Below are positions 1 to 5,020 of a stretch of 5,860 bases of DNA, one piece after another. The stretch is from NCBI GenBank assembly GCA_905373425.1, contig CAJPST010000136.1, forward strand, positions 1 to 5,860. The letters run 5' to 3'. The notes beneath the pieces were generated by a model. It saw nothing but the letters and a program-made list of their open reading frames with translations, made no database searches and was not told the DNA's origin. Each line of letters opens with the position of its first letter. Within the stretch, counting starts at the first letter, position 1. The stretch is from an uncultured Mesocricetibacter sp. (GTDB taxonomy: Bacteria > Pseudomonadota > Gammaproteobacteria > Enterobacterales > Pasteurellaceae). A program made the translations under genes and the position numbers.

Positions 1-51
1 GAGCTCAATATTTAAGTTAACTAACCTGTCCAACTTTTGGGGGGCAGATCA
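1..51. mobile_element. One end of an IS3-family (IS150-like) insertion sequence, partial
   Basis: Read on the minus strand from base 51, the sequence begins TGATCTGCCCCCC and continues with AAAAGTTGGACA to base 27. A terminal TG, a C-run and then AAAAGTTGGACA form the kind of 25-base terminal inverted repeat I know from IS150-group elements of the IS3 family. The body of the element lies to the left of the window, so orientation and intactness cannot be seen. Bases 1-15 read E-L-N-I-stop on the plus strand. This could be the end of the transposase orfB, which would make this the right end, but five codons prove nothing. The partner repeat and the target-site duplication are not visible. The family call rests on memory of the motif, not on a database match. 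Confidence 0.6.
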
Positions 52-75
52 CTTTTGGTATCGCTAGATTTAAAT

Positions 76-429
76 TTAACCTGCAACACACTCGCTTAAT
101 ACCGGTTTATCGTCCCCTTCGACTAAATCCGCAGTTTTACCTTTAGTATAAAGTTTATAGGTATAATTTTTATTAATTGCCTGATAATTTGTGCCGGAAG
201 CCATTTTCATCAACTCCATAGGAATCATCTCATCCATTTGGTTAATAACAGCATAAGAGCTGCTACCCGTATTGATAAAAACAACTTCCAAGTTTTTGCC
301 GTCTTTACAGCTATAGCTGATTTTTGTGACTTCATCAGCACCTTTGCTTTTTTTCGCTAATACCTGAGGTGAGATTGTCGCTAAAGTACAAGCTAGGGTT
401 GTAATTAAAGCGGTTTTTAATAATTTCAT
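76..429 (-). CDS. MliC/PliC-family periplasmic lysozyme inhibitor
   Basis: This 117-residue protein is probably exported to the periplasm, where the family inhibits c-type lysozyme and protects peptidoglycan from host lysozyme. Residues 1-25 form a signal peptide: a Lys-bearing N-terminus, a hydrophobic core, and V-L-A before a likely signal peptidase I site at A25/K26. C14 does not sit in a proper lipobox, so a soluble PliC-like form fits better than the MliC lipoprotein. The mature domain starts with YSC (39-41). It carries the family's ASG-x-x-Y motif (77-82) and a YTKGKTADL segment (94-102) equivalent to the conserved W/Y-x-K-G-x-x-A-x-L stretch. C41 and C114 are the only mature cysteines and probably form the usual disulfide. 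The ATG at 429 follows AGGAG (436-440) by six bases. The IS end begins 24 bases past the stop codon, and no terminator of its own is visible. Inhibitory activity is inferred from the family. Confidence 0.85.
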   Translation of the reverse strand: MKLLKTALITTLACTLATISPQVLAKKSKGADEVTKISYSCKDGKNLEVVFINTGSSSYAVINQMDEMIPMELMKMASGTNYQAINKNYTYKLYTKGKTADLVEGDDKPVLSECVAG

Positions 430-577
430 CGTGTTCTCCTGTTAATGATAAATGAAATTCAACTATTAGACAGCATTGACTTATTAAGAGTTCTCTACTA
501 CGGATTTTTTATGGATAAACATTATTCAATTGAATTTAAACAGCACTGCGGCAACCTTATTCCAAAAACATTATGTG

Positions 578-805
578 CTAATGTCCTTTTAAGTTTAGAT
601 TCGATAGGGGAGGCGTAAAGCGAAATTTCAGCGCAATCGTGACGACAGCAAAAATCTTCTCGTCGTTATGCGGAAAATTTTGCCGCAAAGTGCGGTGAAG
701 ATTTTTTACGTTTATTTTCCCTGACTCTAATTCTTGTTGCAGTGTGGCTAAATTCAGGTTTAATTGTTCGGTAATTTGCACAATGGAAAAATGCTCAAAG
801 GTCAT
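578..805 (-). CDS. Hypothetical small protein, doubtful
   Basis: I do not recognise this ORF. From the ATG at 805 it encodes 75 residues, starting MTFEHFSIVQITEQLNLN. The frame stays open upstream to a stop at 932-934, and a TTG at 916 would give 112 residues, but those extra 37 residues look like untranslated AT-rich sequence. No good Shine-Dalgarno precedes either start. The N-terminal half (about residues 8-32) is predicted by eye to be helical and rich in Leu, Gln and Asn. The C-terminal half has a basic segment (KNLHRTLRQNF) and then hydrophobic residues. No signal peptide, cysteine pair or known motif is visible. It contains an uptake sequence (688-696), which is less common inside essential coding sequence. 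It could be a genuine small protein, a remnant, or a chance ORF. Confidence 0.3.
   Translation of the reverse strand: MTFEHFSIVQITEQLNLNLATLQQELESGKINVKNLHRTLRQNFPHNDEKIFAVVTIALKFRFTPPLSNLNLKGH
688..696 (+). repeat. DNA uptake signal sequence (USS)
   Basis: This is a perfect AAGTGCGGT core, preceded by CA, on the plus strand. It lies inside the doubtful ORF and overlaps a small inverted repeat (CCGC 683-686 with GCGG 692-695). In Haemophilus and relatives this core directs preferential uptake of self DNA during natural transformation. Confidence 0.85.
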
Positions 806-862
806 GATCAGACGATCTAAATTACAATAACTCGGATAGCGATTGTGTAGCACTAACAATAG

Positions 863-1006
863 CCATGTATTTGGCAAAAAATATTTTATTTTGATCAAAA
901 ATACGGCTGTCAACAAGGCTCGCGGGAAGTACTATTGACCTTAGAAAACTTAGCAAAAATCTACCGCACTTCTGTAACACAATTGGCTCAGCATTTGAAT
1001 TTTTAA
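863..1006 (+). pseudogene. Possible 3' remnant of a gene, no start
   Basis: A plus-strand frame is open from just after a stop at 860-862 to a TAA at 1004-1006. Its last 24 residues (935-1003) read like real protein: LTLENLAKIYRTSVTQLAQ followed by HLNF. The pattern (L-A-K-x-Y-x-T-S-V-x-Q-L) recalls a LysM repeat or the first helices of a helix-turn-helix domain. There is no ATG upstream, and the residues before 920 look random. A hairpin with a following U-rich tract begins four bases past the stop codon, as expected at the end of a gene. It contains an uptake sequence at 963-971. I take it as a possible leftover of a truncated gene, perhaps from a deletion; chance is not excluded. Confidence 0.25.
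963..971 (-). repeat. DNA uptake signal sequence (USS), reverse
   Basis: This is a perfect ACCGCACTT, the complement of the AAGTGCGGT core. It lies within the plus-strand remnant frame near the 3' end of the uhpC-like gene. There is no close inverted partner, so it is not part of a USS hairpin. Confidence 0.85.
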
Positions 1007-1009
1007 GGG

Positions 1010-1039
1010 CGATTCAATCTTTATCTAAGATTTTAATCG
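1010..1039 (+). terminator. Hairpin, possible weak terminator
   Basis: CGATT (1010-1014) pairs with AATCG (1035-1039), and AATCTT (1016-1021) pairs with AAGATT (1027-1032) around a five-base loop. A 1/2-base internal mismatch separates the two stems. On the plus strand TTCTTTATTTC follows, giving a loose U-tract. On the minus strand, downstream of the uhpC-like gene, no U-run follows. It therefore fits better as the terminator of a plus-strand transcript, although the stem is AT-rich and its strength is doubtful. Confidence 0.3.
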
Positions 1040-1054
1040 TTCTTTATTTCTAAT

Positions 1055-2380
1055 CTAGCCTTTCAGGTTATTCCTACGATGTTGTAAGAAATATACCAAA
1101 ACTAATAATAACGCACAGCCTAAAGAGACGATAAATAAGCTACCGAAGAAGCCGTTCCAGTGGAAGGATTGAATAATCCATGCCAATGGTGCACCTGCGG
1201 CTGCGGCTCCGATATAGGCAAACAGGCTCACAAATCCGGTGGCGGAGCCGGAGGCATATTTGTGAGAGTTTTCGGCGGCGGCCATTGCAATCAGGAATTG
1301 AGGTCCGAAAATAAAGAAGCCCATTAAGAAGAACAGAGCGTTAATGATGATAGGATTATCACTTGGGATAAACCACAAGCCGAGAGATACGGCGATAATA
1401 CCTAGTACATAAATGATGTTCATTTGTGTACGGTTGCCTTGGAAGAATTTATCGGAGCCCCAACCGGCAAATAATGCGCCTAAGAAACCACCAACTTCAA
1501 AGAAGCTGACCGCCACATTGGCTTTTAATAAATCATAGCCGTGGGTTTCCGTTAAATATAAGTTACCCCAGTCGTTAATGCCCGTGCGGATGATGTAAAT
1601 AAAACACCAAGAGAACGCAAGTGCCCAAATAATACTATTTTTGAATACATAGGTTTTTAGAATTTCCCAGCCGGACAAGCCTACACCTTGGCTTTCGTGT
1701 TCTTTTTCGGCAATGTCATTGCGCCATTCGCCGACAGTCGGTAAACCCATGGAGGCAGGACGATCGCGTAACAGGAAGCATAGGGCAAAACCGATCACAC
1801 AGGCGATAATTCCCGGCACGATCATGCCGTAGCGCCAGCCCCAATAGACGGTTACTGCACCGGCGAGTAATGGAATCAAGGCTCCGCCGAGGTTGTGTGA
1901 GGTGTTCCAAATCGCCCACCATAAGCCCCGCTCATTACGTGAATACCATGTGTTTAGAATCTTAGAACAAGGTGGCCATCCCCAACCTTGGAAGAATGCA
2001 TTAATCATCCAAAGGGTAATGAACATAAAAACAGAGGAGCTCAAACCGAATAGGATATTTACCACGCCGGTCATCATCAAACCGATCCCCATAAAGTAGC
2101 GAGGATTTGAGCGGTCGCCTAATACGCCCGATAAGAATTTAGAGAGACCATAGGTTAAATAGAACGCTGTACCCATGATTCCGATGTCGGCTTTTTGCAA
2201 ACCTAAATCCGTCAACATTGCCGGCATCACGAAGTTAAAACTCTTTCGTGTAAAATAGAAAATTGCATAACCAATGTAGCTGGTAATCATTAGATGCATA
2301 CGCCAATAGCGATATGTTTTGTCGATTTCTTCTTTGCTTTTCGTCACCGGTAGATCCGGTGGGACACTAAAAATACCCAT
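1055..2380 (-). CDS. uhpC: UhpC-like organophosphate:phosphate antiporter / hexose-phosphate sensor (MFS)
   Basis: This 441-residue inner-membrane protein of about 12 helices belongs to the organophosphate:Pi antiporter branch of the major facilitator superfamily. In Escherichia coli, UhpC senses external glucose 6-phosphate and activates the UhpBA two-component system; relatives such as UhpT and GlpT exchange sugar phosphates for phosphate. By recall, the sequence tracks E. coli UhpC rather than UhpT: YRYWR (23-27), GYAIFYFTRKSFN (37-49), SNPRYFMGIG (91-100), a DRP motif before GLPTVGEWR (206-220), and INDWGNLY (268-275). R45 and R265 match the substrate-binding arginines of GlpT/UhpT. K81 and H162 also sit at conserved sites. 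An ATG 23 codons upstream (2449) is open, but AAGGAG at 2387-2392 lies six bases before the ATG at 2380, and that start gives the E. coli UhpC length. No uhpA, uhpB or uhpT is nearby, so it may act as a transporter. Subfamily call firm; role inferred. Confidence 0.88.
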   Translation of the reverse strand: MGIFSVPPDLPVTKSKEEIDKTYRYWRMHLMITSYIGYAIFYFTRKSFNFVMPAMLTDLGLQKADIGIMGTAFYLTYGLSKFLSGVLGDRSNPRYFMGIGLMMTGVVNILFGLSSSVFMFITLWMINAFFQGWGWPPCSKILNTWYSRNERGLWWAIWNTSHNLGGALIPLLAGAVTVYWGWRYGMIVPGIIACVIGFALCFLLRDRPASMGLPTVGEWRNDIAEKEHESQGVGLSGWEILKTYVFKNSIIWALAFSWCFIYIIRTGINDWGNLYLTETHGYDLLKANVAVSFFEVGGFLGALFAGWGSDKFFQGNRTQMNIIYVLGIIAVSLGLWFIPSDNPIIINALFFLMGFFIFGPQFLIAMAAAENSHKYASGSATGFVSLFAYIGAAAAGAPLAWIIQSFHWNGFFGSLFIVSLGCALLLVLVYFLQHRRNNLKG

Positions 2381-2410
2381 CCTCTTCTCCTTATTTTGTG
2401 ATTTAAGTAA

Positions 2411-2422
2411 AAAATCGATTTT
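2411..2422. promoter_or_regulatory. 12-base palindrome AAAATCGATTTT
   Basis: This perfect palindrome lies just downstream of the -10 element of the proposed uhpC promoter, roughly over the start of transcription, where a repressor could bind. The protein that might bind it is not identifiable. An AT-rich 12-base palindrome can also arise by chance. Confidence 0.3.
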
Positions 2423-2426
2423 CCCT

Positions 2427-2456
2427 AGTATAGTACAAAATAAAGACAAAACACAA
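2427..2456 (-). promoter_or_regulatory. Sigma-70-type promoter for uhpC
   Basis: On the minus strand, TTGTGT (2451-2456) and TATACT (2427-2432) are separated by 18 bases, matching the consensus at four and five of six positions. Transcription would begin near 2420, leaving a leader of about 40 bases before the ATG at 2380. This also argues against the upstream ATG at 2449, which would lie inside the promoter. Confidence 0.55.
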
Positions 2457-2723
2457 CGCTAAACCAGCACGAAACGCTCCATGTGAAGTGGAATGCTATC
2501 GATAGAGGGATAGAAGATAAAATATAAGCTGTTAAATCATATTAACTACAAAGTCTTATTGCAGAGAAATTGAATATTATTTAAACTAGCCAGGCAAATT
2601 CAATTTGTATTTCAGTTATATCGCAAGTTTGTGTATAGGAAATGACAAAGCCCTTCTTTTGAATCTTTTCTCATTGTTATACCTTCCTTGTAAATCTTTC
2701 ATTCAAATTCAAAGGATTAGAAA

Positions 2724-3935
2724 ATGAACGAAGTTTTACAACAGTTCAAACAACAATATTTGGTGAAATATTGGAATCCGGTTATCGCCGTTATCGCGGC
2801 AGGATTGATTTCCGCTTATTATTTCGGTGTTACCGGCACGTATTGGGCAGTCACAGGCGAGTTTACCCGCTGGGGTGGCCATGCGTTGCAAACGCTGGGC
2901 GTAGATGTATCCAATTGGAGCTATTACAAAATCATCGGTATGCAAGGCACGATTTTCACCCGTGTTGATGGCGTGATGATCTTAGGCATGTTCGCCGGCT
3001 GCATTTCCACGGCCTTATGGGCGAACAACGTGAAATGGCGTAATCAACCGCACAAACGCCGTATCGTGCAAGCCTTGATCGGCGGTGCGTTAGCCGGTTT
3101 CGGCGCGCGCTTGGCTATGGGATGTAACCTCGCCTCTTTATTCACCGGTATTCCGCAATTTTCCGTTCACGCTTGGTTTTTCACCATCGCTACCGCCATC
3201 GGCACTTATGTGGGCGTAAAAGTCACCTTATTGCCTATCTTCCGTGTGAAATTGGAATTGAAAAAAGGCGCAGCAAAATTGCAGGAAAGCGACCCGAAAA
3301 AGGCTCAACGCCATTTTTGGATTGGCATGGTCGTATTCTTTGCCTATCTTATTGCTTCCCTTTATGTGATGACCAGTTCCATAAAACTCGGCTTTGCTAT
3401 GCTTTGTGGCCTAGCTTTCGGTTTACTTATTGAGCGTGCGCAAATCTGCTTCACTTCCGCTTTCCGTGATCTTTGGGTCACCGGTCGCGCTTACATGGCA
3501 AAAGCCATTATTTTCGGCATTTTGGCGGGCACCATCGGCGTATTCAGTTACATCCAATTAGGCGTACCGGCAAAAATCATGTGGGCAGGTCCGAATGCCA
3601 TTATCGGCGGCTTATTATTCGGCTTCGGTATCGTATTAGCTGGAGGCTGCGAAACCGGCTGGATGTATCGTTCCATGGAAGGCCAAGTGCATTTCATGTG
3701 GGTGGGCGTCGGTAATGTTATCGGCTCCACTTATTTAGCCTATGCCTGGGACGATCTCGCTCCGGTATTGGCGCTTGATTACGAAAAACTCAACTTACTG
3801 AAAGAATTCGGCCCGGTAGGCGGATTATTGGTGAACTACGGTTTATTGATTCTCTGCTTAGTTGCCGTCATTTGGTGGGAAAAACGCTTCCTCGCCAAAG
3901 CAAAAGCCAAAATCGCCGCTTTCGCACAAGCGTAA
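2724..3935 (+). CDS. yedE: YedE/YeeE-family transporter for sulfur or selenium compounds
   Basis: This 403-residue polytopic inner-membrane protein matches E. coli YedE (about 400 residues) from end to end by recall. Matching stretches include YFGVTGTYWAVTGEFTRWGG (33-52), GFGARLAMGCNLA (125-137), ERAQICFTSAFRD (237-249) and AGGCETGWMYR (306-316). The two-fold sequence pattern and about nine to ten hydrophobic segments are typical. Relatives called YeeE/TsuA import thiosulfate through conserved cysteines. C134, C242 and C309 lie in the corresponding Gly-rich motifs, and C93 is another candidate. YedE itself has been linked to selenium metabolism (also called FdhT), so the true substrate here is open. 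AAAGGA (2711-2716) is seven bases before the ATG. The gene is first in a two-gene operon with yedF, with 52 bases between them. The cytoplasmic loop at about 174-197 is charged. Family certain, substrate inferred. Confidence 0.92.
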   Translation: MNEVLQQFKQQYLVKYWNPVIAVIAAGLISAYYFGVTGTYWAVTGEFTRWGGHALQTLGVDVSNWSYYKIIGMQGTIFTRVDGVMILGMFAGCISTALWANNVKWRNQPHKRRIVQALIGGALAGFGARLAMGCNLASLFTGIPQFSVHAWFFTIATAIGTYVGVKVTLLPIFRVKLELKKGAAKLQESDPKKAQRHFWIGMVVFFAYLIASLYVMTSSIKLGFAMLCGLAFGLLIERAQICFTSAFRDLWVTGRAYMAKAIIFGILAGTIGVFSYIQLGVPAKIMWAGPNAIIGGLLFGFGIVLAGGCETGWMYRSMEGQVHFMWVGVGNVIGSTYLAYAWDDLAPVLALDYEKLNLLKEFGPVGGLLVNYGLLILCLVAVIWWEKRFLAKAKAKIAAFAQA

Positions 3936-3944
3936 AAGTGCGGT
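3936..3944 (+). repeat. DNA uptake signal sequence (USS)
   Basis: AAGTGCGGT begins on the base after the yedE stop codon. It is followed by TTGATTTGACACTATTTTTT, which gives the AT-rich downstream blocks of the extended uptake motif. It sits in the yedE-yedF gap with no inverted partner, so it should not terminate the operon. Confidence 0.9.
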
Positions 3945-3987
3945 TTGATTTGACACTATTTTTTATTTCACAGAAAGAAAACACACT

Positions 3988-4257
3988 ATGGCATTTACCG
4001 TTGTACAAAAATTAGATAAAGATCCGAAAGACATCACTCCTGATTACACCATTGACACCGTGGGCGAACCTTGTCCGTACCCGGCAATCGTGATGTTGGA
4101 AACCATGCCGCAATTACAAAAGGGTGAAATTTTGGAATTGATCAGTGACTGCGCCCAATCTATCAACAACATCCCTGTAGATACCAAAAACCACGGCTAC
4201 ACCTTGTTAAGCGTAGAACAAGACGGCACAAAATTACGCTATTTGATTCAGCGGTAA
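3988..4257 (+). CDS. yedF: YedF, TusA/SirA-like sulfur-carrier family protein
   Basis: This 89-residue cytoplasmic protein of the TusA (UPF0033) family is the usual partner of YedE. The hallmark CPxP motif is GEPCPYP (26-32), with C29 as the cysteine that would carry persulfide or a selenium equivalent. A second cysteine, C55, lies in SDCAQSINNIP (53-63), also present in E. coli YedF and absent from TusA itself. The rest (NHGYTLL, then TKLRYLIQR) also matches E. coli YedF by recall. The N-terminus is about 12 residues longer than in E. coli, including KLDKDPKDI, and no internal ATG would remove it. The Shine-Dalgarno is weak (AGAAAGA, about 3974-3980), so translation may depend on the upstream gene. 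It probably receives or relays what YedE imports. That is inferred from gene pairing, as the biochemical role of YedF is not settled. A USS hairpin follows the stop codon by 46 bases. Confidence 0.92.
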   Translation: MAFTVVQKLDKDPKDITPDYTIDTVGEPCPYPAIVMLETMPQLQKGEILELISDCAQSINNIPVDTKNHGYTLLSVEQDGTKLRYLIQR

Positions 4258-4303
4258 TATTACCAAAAGCTGAAAAAAAGCAAACAGCCTGTTTCACAAA
4301 TAC

Positions 4304-4345
4304 AAAGTGCGGTCGAAAATTTATTTAAAATATTGACCGCACTTT
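4304..4345. terminator. Paired inverted USS, probable bidirectional terminator
   Basis: AAAGTGCGGTC (4304-4314) and GACCGCACTTT (4335-4345) are perfect 11-base inverted arms around a 20-base AT-rich loop that could pair further. Each arm holds a complete uptake core (4305-4313 and 4336-4344). It lies between the converging yedF and DUF2301 genes. Such close inverted USS pairs at gene ends are regarded as terminators in Haemophilus and its relatives. On the minus strand a short T-rich tract (TTTGTATTTGTG) follows; on the plus strand there is none. Confidence 0.75.
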
Positions 4346-4420
4346 ACAGCAACAACGGCAGGAGCTTTAAGGCTATTACATTTCAAAAGAAAATCTATTA
4401 ATCTCAGTGTAAACAAAGTA

Positions 4421-4927
4421 TTAGACTTGATACTTGCCTTTATCGCCGATATCAAAATGCAACGGCATACGCCATTTTTGTATGCCCAATAGCAAAAAAA
4501 GCAAAGCGCAGATTGCACTAAGAAGTTGAGAAAGAAAGGTAAAATCAAAAAATAACGTAACCCATAGTAAACCGACAAAGAGCGGTTGGATATTCAGGAG
4601 AAATATCTTAAAACAAAAATATTCCTTAAATGCCAAACCGCCTAAAGTGAAAAATGCTGCTCCCAATGCCAACTCGGGCAAACCGAACATTTGGCATAAT
4701 AACGCCGTCCAAGTCGCCATTTGTAGCAATAAACGAAAATGTTTCAAGTAGATATGCAATGAAGAAGCACAGCAGGTCGCAGCTAATAACACGCCAGGCA
4801 GGGCAATTTGCGGCTTATAGGGTAAAAGTGCGGTAAAAATTGCGGCTAAAATAAAACCACTACGATAGATAATCACAGTAATGGTATCCCATCCATCCAT
4901 TGGTGATTTAATATGTGGATCTGCCAT
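4421..4927 (-). CDS. DUF2301 integral membrane protein, function unknown
   Basis: This 168-residue protein has about six hydrophobic segments (roughly 17-35, 41-57, 66-82, 86-100, 108-127 and 132-150). It belongs to the DUF2301 family, known from cyanobacteria and gamma-proteobacteria. The landmarks I recognise are LHIY (57-60), GLAFKEYFCF (97-106) with charged K101 and E102 beside a membrane segment, and DIGDK near the end (159-163). No activity is known to me. The ATG at 4927 follows AAGGA (4935-4939) by seven bases. The gene lies 93 bases downstream of the yibQ-like gene on the same strand, so it may share its transcript. A poor promoter of its own is possible (TTGAAT 4973-4978, 15 bases, TAATAA 4952-4957 on the minus strand). 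An uptake sequence lies inside the gene. Other cytoplasmic or export roles cannot be told from the sequence. Confidence 0.8.
   Translation of the reverse strand: MADPHIKSPMDGWDTITVIIYRSGFILAAIFTALLPYKPQIALPGVLLAATCCASSLHIYLKHFRLLLQMATWTALLCQMFGLPELALGAAFFTLGGLAFKEYFCFKIFLLNIQPLFVGLLWVTLFFDFTFLSQLLSAICALLFLLLGIQKWRMPLHFDIGDKGKYQV
4826..4834 (+). repeat. DNA uptake signal sequence (USS)
   Basis: This is a perfect AAGTGCGGT core with the extended AAAAGTGCGGTAAAAATT context. It lies within the coding region of the DUF2301 gene, in the turn after its first membrane segment. Confidence 0.88.
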
Positions 4928-4976
4928 GCTCTTTTCCTTCTTAAATAAAAGTTATTAGTACTTTGTTAAGGCATTC

Positions 4977-5014
4977 AAACGGCCTAAAAAACGACCGCAC
5001 TTTTGTTGCCGTTT
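4977..5014. repeat. Inverted repeat flanking a USS after yibQ
   Basis: AAACGGC (4977-4983) and GCCGTTT (5008-5014) are perfect seven-base inverted arms around a 24-base loop. The loop contains an uptake sequence (4994-5002) and, on the minus strand, a run of six T. The repeat begins seven bases after the yibQ stop codon. The large loop makes a classical terminator doubtful; it may slow or stop transcription before the DUF2301 gene. Confidence 0.3.
4994..5002 (-). repeat. DNA uptake signal sequence (USS), reverse
   Basis: This is a perfect ACCGCACTT. On the minus strand it reads AAAAGTGCGGTCGTTTTTT, in the 93-base gap between the yibQ-like and DUF2301 genes. It has no inverted USS partner within the gap. 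Confidence 0.88.
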
Positions 5015-5020
5015 CCTTTC

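Larger units (their letters stand above)
430..1054. other. Gene-poor stretch with possible gene remnants
   Basis: No confident gene lies in these 625 bases. They contain the promoter region of the lysozyme-inhibitor gene, a doubtful minus-strand ORF (578-805) and two uptake sequences (688-696 and 963-971). A plus-strand frame without a start codon, open from 863, ends at 1006, and an 11-pair hairpin (1010-1039) follows it. A 35-codon plus-strand ORF (511-618) begins MDKHYSIEFKQ, reminiscent of the N-terminus of IS3-type OrfA proteins, but the likeness ends there and no ribosome binding site precedes it. The mixture of short open pieces on both strands looks more like decayed genes than like regulatory DNA. 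Confidence 0.4.
2381..2723. promoter_or_regulatory. Divergent intergenic region between uhpC and yedE
   Basis: This region holds the control sequences of two genes transcribed outward, and no ORF of note. The uhpC side has a recognisable promoter and two ATCGAT palindromes, described separately. On the yedE side, TTGCAG (2559-2564), 17 bases and TAAACT (2582-2587) could be a promoter. TATACC around 2678-2683 could be a closer -10 element with a poor -35. I cannot choose between them. I see no convincing CRP or FNR site, riboswitch or attenuator. Confidence 0.5.

Noticed and set aside
1..6. GAGCTC at the very start, suggesting a SacI-cloned fragment
   Set aside because: Another GAGCTC occurs near 2037, and a six-base match at the edge says nothing reliable about biology.
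511..618. 35-codon plus-strand ORF beginning MDKHYSIEFKQ as a transposase gene
   Set aside because: Only the first 11 residues resemble an OrfA N-terminus. There is no ribosome binding site and no continuation in any frame, so it is noted only as part of the possible remnants.
2391..2412. Possible CRP site around TGTGA in the uhpC leader
   Set aside because: The second half-site (TAAAA) fits TCACA poorly, and the position downstream of the proposed start of transcription does not suit activation.
2381..2449. N-terminal extension of the uhpC product by 23 residues
   Set aside because: The ATG at 2380 has an ideal ribosome binding site and gives the E. coli UhpC length. The extension overlaps the promoter and has no such site.
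2466..2486. Cra- or cre-like site around GAAACGCTCC
   Set aside because: It matches only one half of those operators and lacks symmetry.
4321..4578. Minus-strand ORF overlapping the 3' part of the DUF2301 gene
   Set aside because: It lies in another frame of a well-supported gene and runs into the USS hairpin. It has no ribosome binding site or family resemblance.
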